Shown here one piece after another: positions 16,801-22,722 of a stretch of DNA of 64,000 nucleotides. Positions within the stretch are counted from its first letter, which is position 1. The number at the start of each line of letters is the position of its first letter. The stretch is taken from assembly GCA_001627335.1 (NCBI GenBank), contig LUPK01000010.1, positions 1 to 64,000 on the forward strand, in the 5' to 3' direction. The notes under the pieces are model-generated. The model was not told the origin of the DNA, did not search any database, and saw nothing but the letters and a program-made list of their open reading frames with translations. A program made the translations under genes and the position numbers. Source of the stretch: Nocardioides sp. REDSEA-S33_B3 (GTDB lineage: Bacteria > Actinomycetota > Actinomycetes > Propionibacteriales > Nocardioidaceae).

Positions 16801-17883
16801 GCCGATCGCCTGCTCGCAGCGCAGGCGGAGCAACGTGTCCGCGTCAGCACTCCGCCCGTCATCGCGAGTGCCGAGCACGCTCGGGCCTCGCGCGAGCTCG
16901 AACTCCGGGAAGTGCACCTCCCCCAGGCCGAGGTCGCCGCGGGGGTCGAGGGCGCAGCGCTCGGCCAGCGCGCGGGTGCGGGCCAGCAGCCGGGCGGCGT
17001 CGGAGGGTCCGCCGCCGGCGGCGTGCGCGACCTCGTCGGCCACCTGGCGCATCTGCGGCCCGGACTTCAGGTGTCCCTCGGCGTTGGTGCGGTCGACGTG
17101 ACGCCGGTCCAGCGCGACCAGCCGACGGGAGGCGTCGAGCACGTCGGCCGTGGCGGCGTCGCGGCGCTCGGCGTAGCGCACCTGGTTGGTCAGCACCGTG
17201 GGCAGCCCGGCCTCGGCGGCCACCCGGGCCAGGTGGGCGGCGCGGGCCGCGGAGCCGGGCAGCCGGTGGTGGACCAGCTCGACCTGCAGGCAGCCGGTCG
17301 GCACCAGCGCGCGCCAGCGGGCCAGCTCGGCACGGACCAGGTCGTCGCGGCGCCCCTCCAGCGCCGGGCCGAGGAGCGATCCGGGGCCGAGCAGCACGAC
17401 CACGTCGCCGGAGCCCAGCAGCGCGGCGACCTCGGGGGCCTCCGGGTCGAGCACGGGCGTGCCGCGCTCGCCGGCGAGGTGGGTCGCCGAGAGGATCCGG
17501 CACACCGCGGCCCAGCCGCCGCGGCCGCCCCCGGGACCGGCCGCGTGCGCGAGGAGGGTCACCCGCGGCAGCCGCGGGTCGCGGAAGGCACCTCCGCGCA
17601 CCGGCGTACGACGGCGGCTGCCGGGCTCCCCCGCCGGGCCGTCGCCCGGCGCGCCCGGTGTGCTCGGGCGGTACGCGAGGTCGACGCCGAGGACCGGGGA
17701 GATGCCGGCGACCTGGCAGGCCTTGGCGAACTTCACCGCGCCGTAGGTGCCGTCGCGGTCGGTGAGACCCAGCAGGTCCATGCCGTGCTCGACGGCCCGC
17801 TCCACCAGGCGCGGGGGCAGCGAGGCGCCGTGGCGCAGGGAGTAGCCGGAGGCCACGTGCAGGTGGGGGAACGGGTCGCGCAC
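13858..17883 (-). CDS. dnaE2: Error-prone DNA polymerase III alpha subunit DnaE2
   Basis: Mutagenic C-family polymerase induced by DNA damage. 1341 residues. The N-terminal PHP domain (HLHVASGYSLRHG, DLLGLTDRDGTYG) is followed by the polymerase core with the catalytic PDIDVD motif (~448-453), fingers and (HhH)2 segment, and an OB-fold domain (RVIFLTLDDGTGPVDATFF, ~1180). DnaE2 proteins usually have ~1050-1100 residues; the excess is mainly a low-complexity Arg/Gly/Ala linker (~975-1080) and an extended tail ending in a basic segment. At the end of the linker lies QLALDL (1084-1089), a match to the hexapeptide beta-clamp-binding pattern QLxLxL. A perfect LexA box lies 85-100 bases upstream. 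The first codon, ATG at 17883, gives MRDPFPHLHVASGYS. Confidence 0.95.
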   Translation of the reverse strand: MRDPFPHLHVASGYSLRHGASLPPRLVERAVEHGMDLLGLTDRDGTYGAVKFAKACQVAGISPVLGVDLAYRPSTPGAPGDGPAGEPGSRRRTPVRGGAFRDPRLPRVTLLAHAAGPGGGRGGWAAVCRILSATHLAGERGTPVLDPEAPEVAALLGSGDVVVLLGPGSLLGPALEGRRDDLVRAELARWRALVPTGCLQVELVHHRLPGSAARAAHLARVAAEAGLPTVLTNQVRYAERRDAATADVLDASRRLVALDRRHVDRTNAEGHLKSGPQMRQVADEVAHAAGGGPSDAARLLARTRALAERCALDPRGDLGLGEVHFPEFELARGPSVLGTRDDGRSADADTLLRLRCEQAIGGRYGSSGLAVVWKRLDDELGVIRDLGYASYFLTVGDVTDLIKDLGVRVAARGSGAGSLVTYLLGISGVDPIRHQLLMERFLSPLRQALPDIDVDVESARRTEVYEAILDRYGGERCVCVSMMDTYRVRHAVRDVGAALGMPPLETDAIAKAFPHIRARDARTALRELPELRASGLGEQRLDLMFQLVERLDGLPRHVAVHPCGVLLSDATLLDRTPVEASFAGFPMSQFDKDDVEDLGLLKLDVLGIRMQSSMAHAVNEIRRLEGVEVDLDDQQQVPHDDPATYEMISTARTLGIFQIESPGQRELVGKSGIETFEDVITDISLFRPGPVKSDMITPYLEVKQGWKAARYLHDDLRPILGPTRGVVVFHEQVIEIISRFAGVTFAEADEKRRALGDREGMAETKVWFFPRALGRGYPMHVVEEVWSVLEAFASFGFCKAHAAAFALPTFQSAWLKAHWPAHFLAGVLTHDPGMYPKRLILEDARRCGIEVLGLDVGRSGREYSVEVLDEGPGPGPGVPWWTDQQPEGARRWGIRLALSEVKGISEAEVDRVVAARPYHSLSDFWHRARVSRPVVERLVLAGGFDATYGLGDTSGADVRRRGTVTRRDLLLQVAELDRHGRAVERAARGRSTGGAAGRRSRTPARSVAVADAAAARNSSDAEVRERQRGAESVGERDLRGDRRPADLGAGYRDDSGTPVRDGIWGRSSAQARTAPPPEPVESVQLALDLGDAPGDGELSGLPEMTAEERMRAELEILGLDASRHVVDTYGPFLDALGATRSRDLLGQRSKAELLVAGVKVATQTPPIRSGRRVIFLTLDDGTGPVDATFFEDAQGPYAATVFHSWLLVVRGELRRTGHRGVSLRATGCWELPALHQTWRGGGLEAVRAEMAVVPGGFGGVGVERAGAGAAESRASRPVMARPPDFSEEPQDGPTAGGMGRRRVLVHSSGFKLSPYADIKPAGDDTRDVARKLWHRSPGSPG

Positions 17884-17967
17884 GGCTCGCTCCTTCGTCT
17901 CGTCTCGGCTCGACCCCGGACAGCTCCTCGACCGCCGCTCGCACGCTCTTCCGTAGACCCGGAAGCG

Positions 17968-17983
17968 TCGAACACGTGTTCGA
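17968..17983 (-). promoter_or_regulatory. LexA (SOS) box controlling dnaE2
   Basis: TCGAACACGTGTTCGA is a perfect 16-base palindrome and matches the actinobacterial/Gram-positive SOS box (TCGAAC-N4-GTTCGA). It lies 85 bases upstream of the dnaE2 start. LexA repression lifted by RecA after DNA damage is the expected control. Confidence 0.93.
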
Positions 17984-18028
17984 AGAAGGCGTCAGCGTAA
18001 CCCCGCCCGAGCGCGGCCGGTCAAGTCC

Positions 18029-18057
18029 TTGACGGACTGTCGGAGGTTGGGAGTACC
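18029..18057 (+). promoter_or_regulatory. Candidate promoter for the DUF6504-HEPN arm
   Basis: TTGACG (18029-18034) fits a -35 element; AGTACC (18052-18057) after a 17-base spacer, or TACCGT two bases later, could be the -10. The second LexA box begins about 12 bases downstream, which would cover the start site and block initiation. The -10 is weak. Confidence 0.4.
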
Positions 18058-18068
18058 GTCGTCGATGT

Positions 18069-18084
18069 TCGAACATCCGTTCGA
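18069..18084 (+). promoter_or_regulatory. LexA (SOS) box controlling the DUF6504-HEPN arm
   Basis: TCGAACATCCGTTCGA has both perfect half-sites (TCGAAC and GTTCGA) of the SOS box with a non-palindromic centre. It is 85 bases downstream of the dnaE2 box's end and 54 bases before the DUF6504 start, so each divergent arm has its own operator. Confidence 0.9.
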
Positions 18085-18137
18085 TCGACGAGGGGTCGAG
18101 GGAGCCCGGGACGACGCGCCCGGGAGGAGGACGGTGA

Positions 18138-18566
18138 GTGAGGATGCGACGCTACGACGAGCCCGTGGAGGTGCGCCGCGGCCCGGTCCCCGGCTGCCCC
18201 GGCGAGGGCCCGGCCCAGCTGCTGTGGCGGGGACGGCTGTGGAAGGTGCGTGCCGTGGTCGCGCACTGGGTGGAGACCGGTCCCTGGTGGCAGCACGCCC
18301 ACGTGCACGCGGTCATCGGCTCCGAGGAGAGCGGGGCTGGAGCCCGCGGCTCCACCTCCGACGGGGGGACCGCCCTGCTCGAGGAGCTGCTCGGTGAGCG
18401 GGAGGTCTGGCGGGTGGAGGCCGGCCGCGGCCCCGGCCGCCCCGGGCCCCAGGGGCTGCAGACCTCACAGGGGCCCCACGAGCCCGCCACCCCGACCACC
18501 GGGGTGCTCGAGCTGACCCACGACACCGCCGAGGGCCGCTGGCAGCTCGTCGGCTGCACCGACTGA
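18138..18566 (+). CDS. DUF6504-type small protein, SOS-regulated
   Basis: 142 residues. A basic N-terminus (MRRYDEPVEVRRG) leads to an aromatic-rich core: LLWRGRLWKVRAVVAHWVE and GPWWQHAHVHAV, then a flexible Ala/Gly/Ser segment, EVWRVEAGRG, a Pro-rich part and LELTHDTAEGRWQLVGCTD. This tryptophan-rich pattern is that of DUF6504 proteins, which occur beside dnaE2/imuB genes in actinobacteria and, as I recall, as a C-terminal domain of some ImuB-like proteins. GTG at 18138 is chosen because AGGAGG ends seven bases upstream; ATG at 18144 is the alternative. It has its own LexA box. A part in DnaE2-dependent mutagenesis is inference. Confidence 0.75.
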   Translation: MRMRRYDEPVEVRRGPVPGCPGEGPAQLLWRGRLWKVRAVVAHWVETGPWWQHAHVHAVIGSEESGAGARGSTSDGGTALLEELLGEREVWRVEAGRGPGRPGPQGLQTSQGPHEPATPTTGVLELTHDTAEGRWQLVGCTD

Positions 18567-18606
18567 CCCGCCCCCTGACGACAGCACCCCAGACCTGGAG
18601 AGACAG

Positions 18607-19074
18607 ATGTCCCCGCAGACCCCGTACCTGCTGCCCGCCACCACCCACTCCTACCTCGCCCGCGCGGCCGAGTCGCTCGCCGAGGCCACGGCCTCGCGCG
18701 ACGTCCCGACCCGCTACGCCTGCGCCCACGTCGCGGCGCTGCGTGCCGCGGCCGCACTGCTCGCCGCCCGCGCCCGGCCCCAGCCGACCCGGGGACGGCG
18801 CCAGAAGAACGCCTGGGTGCTGCTGACCGAGGTCGCCCCCGAGCTCGCGGAGTGGGCGACGTTCTTCTCCGCCGGGGCGGCCAAGCGCGCCGCCGCCGAG
18901 GCCGGCTCGCGGCGTGCCGTCACCGAGCGCGAGGCCGACGACCTGGTGCGCGACGCCGACCGGTTCCTCGCGGTCGTCGAGCAGTCACTGGGCCTGGTGC
19001 CCCATGCCGTGGGCGCCGGCACCACCGTCCCCGGCGGTGCCGGCAGCCGGGTGGTCGAGCACCGCGCCGGATGA
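18607..19074 (+). CDS. SAV_6107-family HEPN domain protein
   Basis: 155 residues, predicted all-alpha. It matches the SAV_6107 HEPN family: LARAAESLAEATASRDVPTRYACAH..., with Arg36 and His41 forming an RxxxxH motif (RYACAH) like that of HEPN ribonucleases. The second half (QKNAWVLLTEVAPELAEWATFF, AAKRAAAEAG) packs further helices. The gene follows the DUF6504 gene by 40 bases and has GGAGAGAC before its ATG, so it should share the SOS promoter. Whether it cleaves RNA or only acts as a structural partner is unknown. Four 22-base repeats start at the base after its stop codon. Confidence 0.85.
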   Translation: MSPQTPYLLPATTHSYLARAAESLAEATASRDVPTRYACAHVAALRAAAALLAARARPQPTRGRRQKNAWVLLTEVAPELAEWATFFSAGAAKRAAAEAGSRRAVTEREADDLVRDADRFLAVVEQSLGLVPHAVGAGTTVPGGAGSRVVEHRAG

Positions 19075-19162
19075 GGCCGAGAGGTCGCCCGCGCACGGCC
19101 GAGAGGTCGCCCGCGCACGGCCGAAAGGTCGCTCGCGCACGGCCGAGAGGTCGCTCGCGCAC
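19075..19162 (+). repeat. Four tandem copies of the 22-base repeat (family A)
   Basis: Units at 19075-19096, 19097-19118, 19119-19140 and 19141-19162, each GGCCGA(G/A)AGGTCGC(C/T)CG followed by CGCAC. Only two positions vary among the copies. They begin immediately after the HEPN stop codon. The same unit occurs three times at 13007-13072 after the methyltransferase stop. Confidence 0.92.
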
Positions 19163-19187
19163 GGCCGGCGAGCAGCCGGCGGTGGGT

Positions 19188-19709
19188 TCAGACCGCGCCG
19201 TGGTCGACCCGGGAGCGGGTGGCGCGCAGGTGCTCGGAGGTGCTCGGGTGCCACATGGCGACCAGCAGCGCCACGATGAGCGCGATCGCGAGGTAGCTGA
19301 GCAGCAGCAAGGTGGTCGGCGGGTCGACGCGCATGCCCGACCCGGTGGCCACGGCGGTCATCACCAGCAGCACGGTGAGGCAGACACGAGCCCAGTGGTG
19401 GCCGTGGGCGTAGAACATGGTGAGGACCACCACCAGCGCCGCGACGGTCACGAACAGCACGGACGCCACCGCGAAGAACTGCGGCACCGCGATCGGCCGC
19501 TCGTCCATGAGGTAGTCCAGGCCGCGCTGCGCCACGATCTCGCGAGCGTCACGGTGGCCCTCGGCCCAGTTGAGCACCATCCGCTCGCGCAGCAGCCCGA
19601 CCAGGGCGACGGTGAGCAGGCCGAGGCCCAGGAAGGTCCCCAGCAGCGCCAGCGAGATCCGGTGGGCCGCAGGCGCCTCCACAGGGCGGTCGTCGAGGTC
19701 GGTGCTCAC
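19188..19709 (-). CDS. Hypothetical four-span membrane protein
   Basis: 173 residues from the GTG at 19709 (MSTDLDDRPVEAP). Four hydrophobic segments: ISLALLGTFLGLGLLTVALV (~18-37), FFAVASVLFVTVAALVVVLT (~78-97), CLTVLLVMTAVATGSG (~108-123) and TLLLLSYLAIALIVALLVAM (~131-150). The loop between the first two spans is charged (NWAEGHRDAREIVAQRGLDY). I do not recognise a family beyond generic actinobacterial membrane proteins. It reads towards the HEPN gene and shares no obvious operon. Confidence 0.7.
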   Translation of the reverse strand: MSTDLDDRPVEAPAAHRISLALLGTFLGLGLLTVALVGLLRERMVLNWAEGHRDAREIVAQRGLDYLMDERPIAVPQFFAVASVLFVTVAALVVVLTMFYAHGHHWARVCLTVLLVMTAVATGSGMRVDPPTTLLLLSYLAIALIVALLVAMWHPSTSEHLRATRSRVDHGAV

Positions 19710-19793
19710 GCATCAGACTCTACGGCTCGGGACTCGACGCACCCACAGGGAGCCGACGTGCAGCCAGGGGTCGCCAGGTCTCGTGGCTCGTCG

Positions 19794-19890
19794 CTGGCGC
19801 TCCTCGCACCTCGACCAGCGGTGGGTGGCTGGCGCTCCTCGCACCTCGACCAGCGGTGAGGGCCGGCGCTCCTCGCTCGGCCAGCGGTGG
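19794..19890. repeat. Three tandem intergenic repeats (family B), ~35-base period
   Basis: A 30-base sequence beginning CTGGCGCTCCTCGCACCTCG is present identically at 19794-19823 and 19829-19858; a shorter, diverged copy lies at 19863-19890. The 200-base gap before the YbaK-like gene holds nothing else. The same words (agcgccagcgag, ctcgacca) occur at 11001-11040 and loosely at 31578-31640, suggesting a dispersed noncoding repeat. Confidence 0.75.
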
Positions 19891-19909
19891 CGCTGGCTAG
19901 GGTGCGGGC

Positions 19910-20398
19910 ATGAGCGAGCACCCGGGCATCGCCCGCTTCCGCGCCGAGCACGAGCGCCTGGGCGGGACCGGTCGCATCGTCACGCTGCCTGACTCGGTGC
20001 ACACCGCCGCGCTGGCCGCCGAGGCGTTGGGCTGCGAGGTCGGTGCGATCGCCAACAGCCTGCTCTTCGACAGCGGCGAGGGTCCGGTCCTGGTGCTCAC
20101 CTCCGGGGGACACCGGGTCGACGTCACCGCCACCGCCGCGCGGATCGGGGTGCCGAGGCTCAAGCGCGCGAGCCCCGACTTCGTGCGCGAGCACACCGGC
20201 CAGGTGATCGGCGGGGTCTCGCCGCTGGCTCACCCGGCGCCGGTGCCGACGTACCTCGACCGCCACCTCGCCACGTTCGACGAGATCTGGGCCGCGGCCG
20301 GCCATCCCGCCGCCGTCTTCTCCACGACGTACGCCGAGCTGCTGGCCATGACGGGGGCGACCGAGGTCCACGTGGGGCCCGAGGACGCGTCGGCGTGA
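19910..20398 (+). CDS. YbaK/EbsC-family aminoacyl-tRNA deacylase
   Basis: 162 residues of the YbaK/ProX fold that hydrolyses misacylated tRNA in trans. Characteristic blocks: HTAALAAEALGCEVGAIANS (~31-50), where the conserved Glu/Gly-Ile-x-x-S/N loop lies; VLVLTSGGHRVD; KRASPDFVREHTGQVIGGVSP with the G-x-x-P segment (~94-104); and YLDRHLATFDEIWAAAG. The exact amino acid/tRNA specificity (Cys-tRNAPro or other) is not readable. Its stop overlaps the next start by four bases (GTGA). Confidence 0.88.
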   Translation: MSEHPGIARFRAEHERLGGTGRIVTLPDSVHTAALAAEALGCEVGAIANSLLFDSGEGPVLVLTSGGHRVDVTATAARIGVPRLKRASPDFVREHTGQVIGGVSPLAHPAPVPTYLDRHLATFDEIWAAAGHPAAVFSTTYAELLAMTGATEVHVGPEDASA

Positions 20399-21693
20399 GC
20401 CGCGTCGTCGTCGTGGGCGGCGGCTTCGGCGGGATGGCCGTCGCCGCCCGGCTGGCCAAGACCGGCCACGAGGTCACCCTCCTCGAGCGCTCCCCCGACC
20501 TCGGCGGCGCCCTCGGCTCGGTGAGCGAGGAGGGCTTCACGTGGGACGCGGGAGCGTCGTACACGTTGCTGCCGGCGGTGCTGCGCGACCTGTTCCGCAA
20601 GACCGGGCGTCCCCTCGAGCGCGAGCTGGACCTCGAGCCGCTCGACCTGGTGCGCGAGCACCGCTTCGAGGACGACACCACGCTGGCGCTGCCGACCTCT
20701 CGCGCCGGGCAGCTGCGCGCCCTCGACGCCCTCGAGCCCGGCCTCGGCGAGCGCTGGGCCGCCCACGTCGACTCCTTCACCGAGGACTGGGAGGTGCTGC
20801 GCCAGCACTACTTCGAGCACCCCTGGCAGCGCGCCGCCCTGCCCGACGCCGTGCGCCGGCGCTTCGACTCCCGCGAGATGCTGCACAAGCGGTTGAAGAA
20901 GACCCTCAAGGACGAGCGGCTGCGCGACCTGGCCACCTTCCCGTTCCTCGCCGAGGGGCACGACCCGCGCAACGTCCCCGCCTGGATGGGGCTCGTGGCC
21001 TACCTCGAGCAGCGGTTCGGCACCTGGCACGTCCCCGGTGGCATGGCACGCATCACAGAGGTCCTCGGCGCCCGGCTCGCCACCCGCGGGGTCACGGTGC
21101 TGCGCGGCACCCCCGCCCGCGACGTCGTCCTGCGCGAGGGCCGCGCCGTGGCGGTGCGCACCGACGAGGGCGACATCGACGCCGACGAGGTCGTCGTCGC
21201 CGTCGACCCACGGGGCCTCCCTTCCCTCGCACCGCTCGTGGAGCGCACCATGCCCGCGATCCCGCCGGTGGTCTGCCACGTCGGTCTCGAGGGCGACGTG
21301 CCCGACCTGCCGCACGAGGTGGTGCTGCACGGCGACCCGCTGCTCGTGGTCCGGACCGGCGGCCACGCACCCGACGGACGCCACGCCTGGACCATCCACG
21401 GGCGCGGCAAGATCGCCGAGGACCTGCTGCGTGCCCTGGCCCGGCACCGCATCGACGTCCGCGCACAGCTGGTGCACCGCGTCGACCGCAGCCCCCGCGA
21501 GCTCGTCCAGCTGTGGGGCAGCTCGCCGCTCGGGGTGCTCTGGCAGGGCCGCAGCACCGTCCGCGCACGCCTCGGGCCGGACACCCCGATCCCGCATCTG
21601 CACACCGCGGGCGCGCACGCGACGCCCGGCGCGGGGCTGCCGTTCGTCGGCCTCTCCGCCGCGCTCGTCGCCGAGCGCATCGGCCCCGTCTGA
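20395..21693 (+). CDS. Phytoene desaturase-like FAD-dependent oxidoreductase
   Basis: 432 residues. The N-terminal FAD-binding dinucleotide motif VVVVGGGFGGMAVAARLAKTGHEVTLLERS occupies ~4-33 (GxGxxG at 8-13, Glu31 for the ribose), followed by DLGGALGS, the 'GG' motif of the carotenoid/amine oxidase superfamily. The C-terminus has the FAD-closing motif AGAHATPGAGLPFVGLSAALVAERI. It is shorter than typical CrtI (~500). No other carotenoid gene (crtB, crtY) is in the window, though a polyprenyl synthase is 1 kb away. The substrate is therefore open; carotenoid, polyprenyl or quinone chemistry is possible. Confidence 0.85.
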   Translation: MSRVVVVGGGFGGMAVAARLAKTGHEVTLLERSPDLGGALGSVSEEGFTWDAGASYTLLPAVLRDLFRKTGRPLERELDLEPLDLVREHRFEDDTTLALPTSRAGQLRALDALEPGLGERWAAHVDSFTEDWEVLRQHYFEHPWQRAALPDAVRRRFDSREMLHKRLKKTLKDERLRDLATFPFLAEGHDPRNVPAWMGLVAYLEQRFGTWHVPGGMARITEVLGARLATRGVTVLRGTPARDVVLREGRAVAVRTDEGDIDADEVVVAVDPRGLPSLAPLVERTMPAIPPVVCHVGLEGDVPDLPHEVVLHGDPLLVVRTGGHAPDGRHAWTIHGRGKIAEDLLRALARHRIDVRAQLVHRVDRSPRELVQLWGSSPLGVLWQGRSTVRARLGPDTPIPHLHTAGAHATPGAGLPFVGLSAALVAERIGPV

Positions 21694-21700
21694 CGCCCCG

Positions 21701-21765
21701 CCTGACGCCCTCCTCGACGAGGGCGCGCCCGGACCAAGGCGTCAGGGCCGAGGCGTCAGGGCCGG
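21701..21765. terminator. Compound inverted/direct repeat between converging genes
   Basis: CGCCCTC (21706-21712) pairs with GAGGGCG (21719-21725) across a six-base loop. The flanking CCTGACGCC (21701) pairs with GGCGTCAGG (21738 and again 21752). GGCGTCAGGGCCG is duplicated head to tail, and its second copy contains the metF stop. It is a probable bidirectional terminator for the desaturase-like gene and metF. Confidence 0.6.
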
Positions 21766-22646
21766 ACGTCGAGCTTCTCGAAGATCTCCAGCGTCGCCTT
21801 GGACCGGTTCAGGGTGTAGAAGTGCAGCCCCGGGGCGCCGGCGTCGAGCAGGTCGCGGCACAGCTCGGCGGCCAGCGCGATGCCCTCGGCACGCATCGAG
21901 ACCGGGTCGCCGTCGTGGGCGGCGATGCGCTCCACGACCTCGGCGGGCACCTCGGTGCCGATCAGCTCGCCCTGGCGACGGATCGCGGCGAGGTTCAGGA
22001 TCGGCATGATCCCCGGCAGGATCGGCAGGTCGACCCCACGCGCACGGACCCGCTCGACGAGGCCGACGTAGTCCTCGGCACGGAAAAACATCTGCGTCAC
22101 CGCGAACTCCGCACCCGCCCGCGCCTTGGCCACCAGCACGTCGGCGTCGTGGTCCAGCGACGGCGAGCTGGGGTGCTTCTCGGGGAACGCCGCGACCCCG
22201 ACGCGGAAGTCCTCGCGCGCCGCCACCATCTCCACCAGCTCGCTGGCGTAGGTCAGCCCGCCCTCGGTGGGGGTCCACTCCGCGCGCGGGCCACCCTCGG
22301 GGTCGCCGCGCAGCGCCATGACGTGGTGGACACCGGCCGCGGCGTACTCGTCGAGGATCTCCTCCAGCTCCGCCCGCGTGTGGCCCACACAGGTCAGGTG
22401 GGCCATCGGGAGCATCGAGGTCTCCTGCGCGATGCGCCGCGTGACCCGCACGGTCGTGCCGCGGCTCGAGCCACCGGCGCCGTACGTCACCGAGACGAAC
22501 GTCGGGTCGTAGGGCTCCAGGGCCCGCACGGCTGCCCAGAGCTGCTCCTCACCGGCCTCGTCCTTGGGTGGGAAGAACTCGAAGGAGAAGGACCGCTCCC
22601 CCGCCTCGATCAGCTCCTTCAGGGAGCGCCCACGGCCGATGCTCAT
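21756..22646 (-). CDS. metF: Methylenetetrahydrofolate reductase (MetF)
   Basis: Reduces 5,10-methylene-THF to 5-methyl-THF for methionine synthesis; FAD enzyme of a TIM-barrel fold. 296 residues from the ATG at 22646 (MSIGRGRSLKELIEAG). FSFEFFPPKD (~20-29) holds the conserved catalytic Glu, and VSVTYGAGGSSRGTT, AHLTCVGHTRAEL, NVMALRGDP-like VMALRGDPEGG and FAVTQMFFRAEDY are all family motifs. The longer ORF to 23306 is spurious and overlaps the synthase on the other strand. It is divergent from the polyprenyl synthase. An M. tuberculosis MetF-like protein, Rv2172c, sits at the same place in its cluster. Confidence 0.95.
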   Translation of the reverse strand: MSIGRGRSLKELIEAGERSFSFEFFPPKDEAGEEQLWAAVRALEPYDPTFVSVTYGAGGSSRGTTVRVTRRIAQETSMLPMAHLTCVGHTRAELEEILDEYAAAGVHHVMALRGDPEGGPRAEWTPTEGGLTYASELVEMVAAREDFRVGVAAFPEKHPSSPSLDHDADVLVAKARAGAEFAVTQMFFRAEDYVGLVERVRARGVDLPILPGIMPILNLAAIRRQGELIGTEVPAEVVERIAAHDGDPVSMRAEGIALAAELCRDLLDAGAPGLHFYTLNRSKATLEIFEKLDVRP

Positions 22647-22722
22647 GGCCACGAGTCTAGGTCGCGGCACCCCACCCGGGCCGGTCACGTCCACCCACCG
22701 GTGACCCCCGTACGCTGCTCCG

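Noticed and set aside
13381-18000. 1539-residue open frame on the plus strand opposite dnaE2
   Set aside because: It is an antisense shadow caused by high GC: its composition is Arg/Gly/Ala/Val-rich with no domain, while the minus strand encodes a complete DnaE2 with catalytic motifs.
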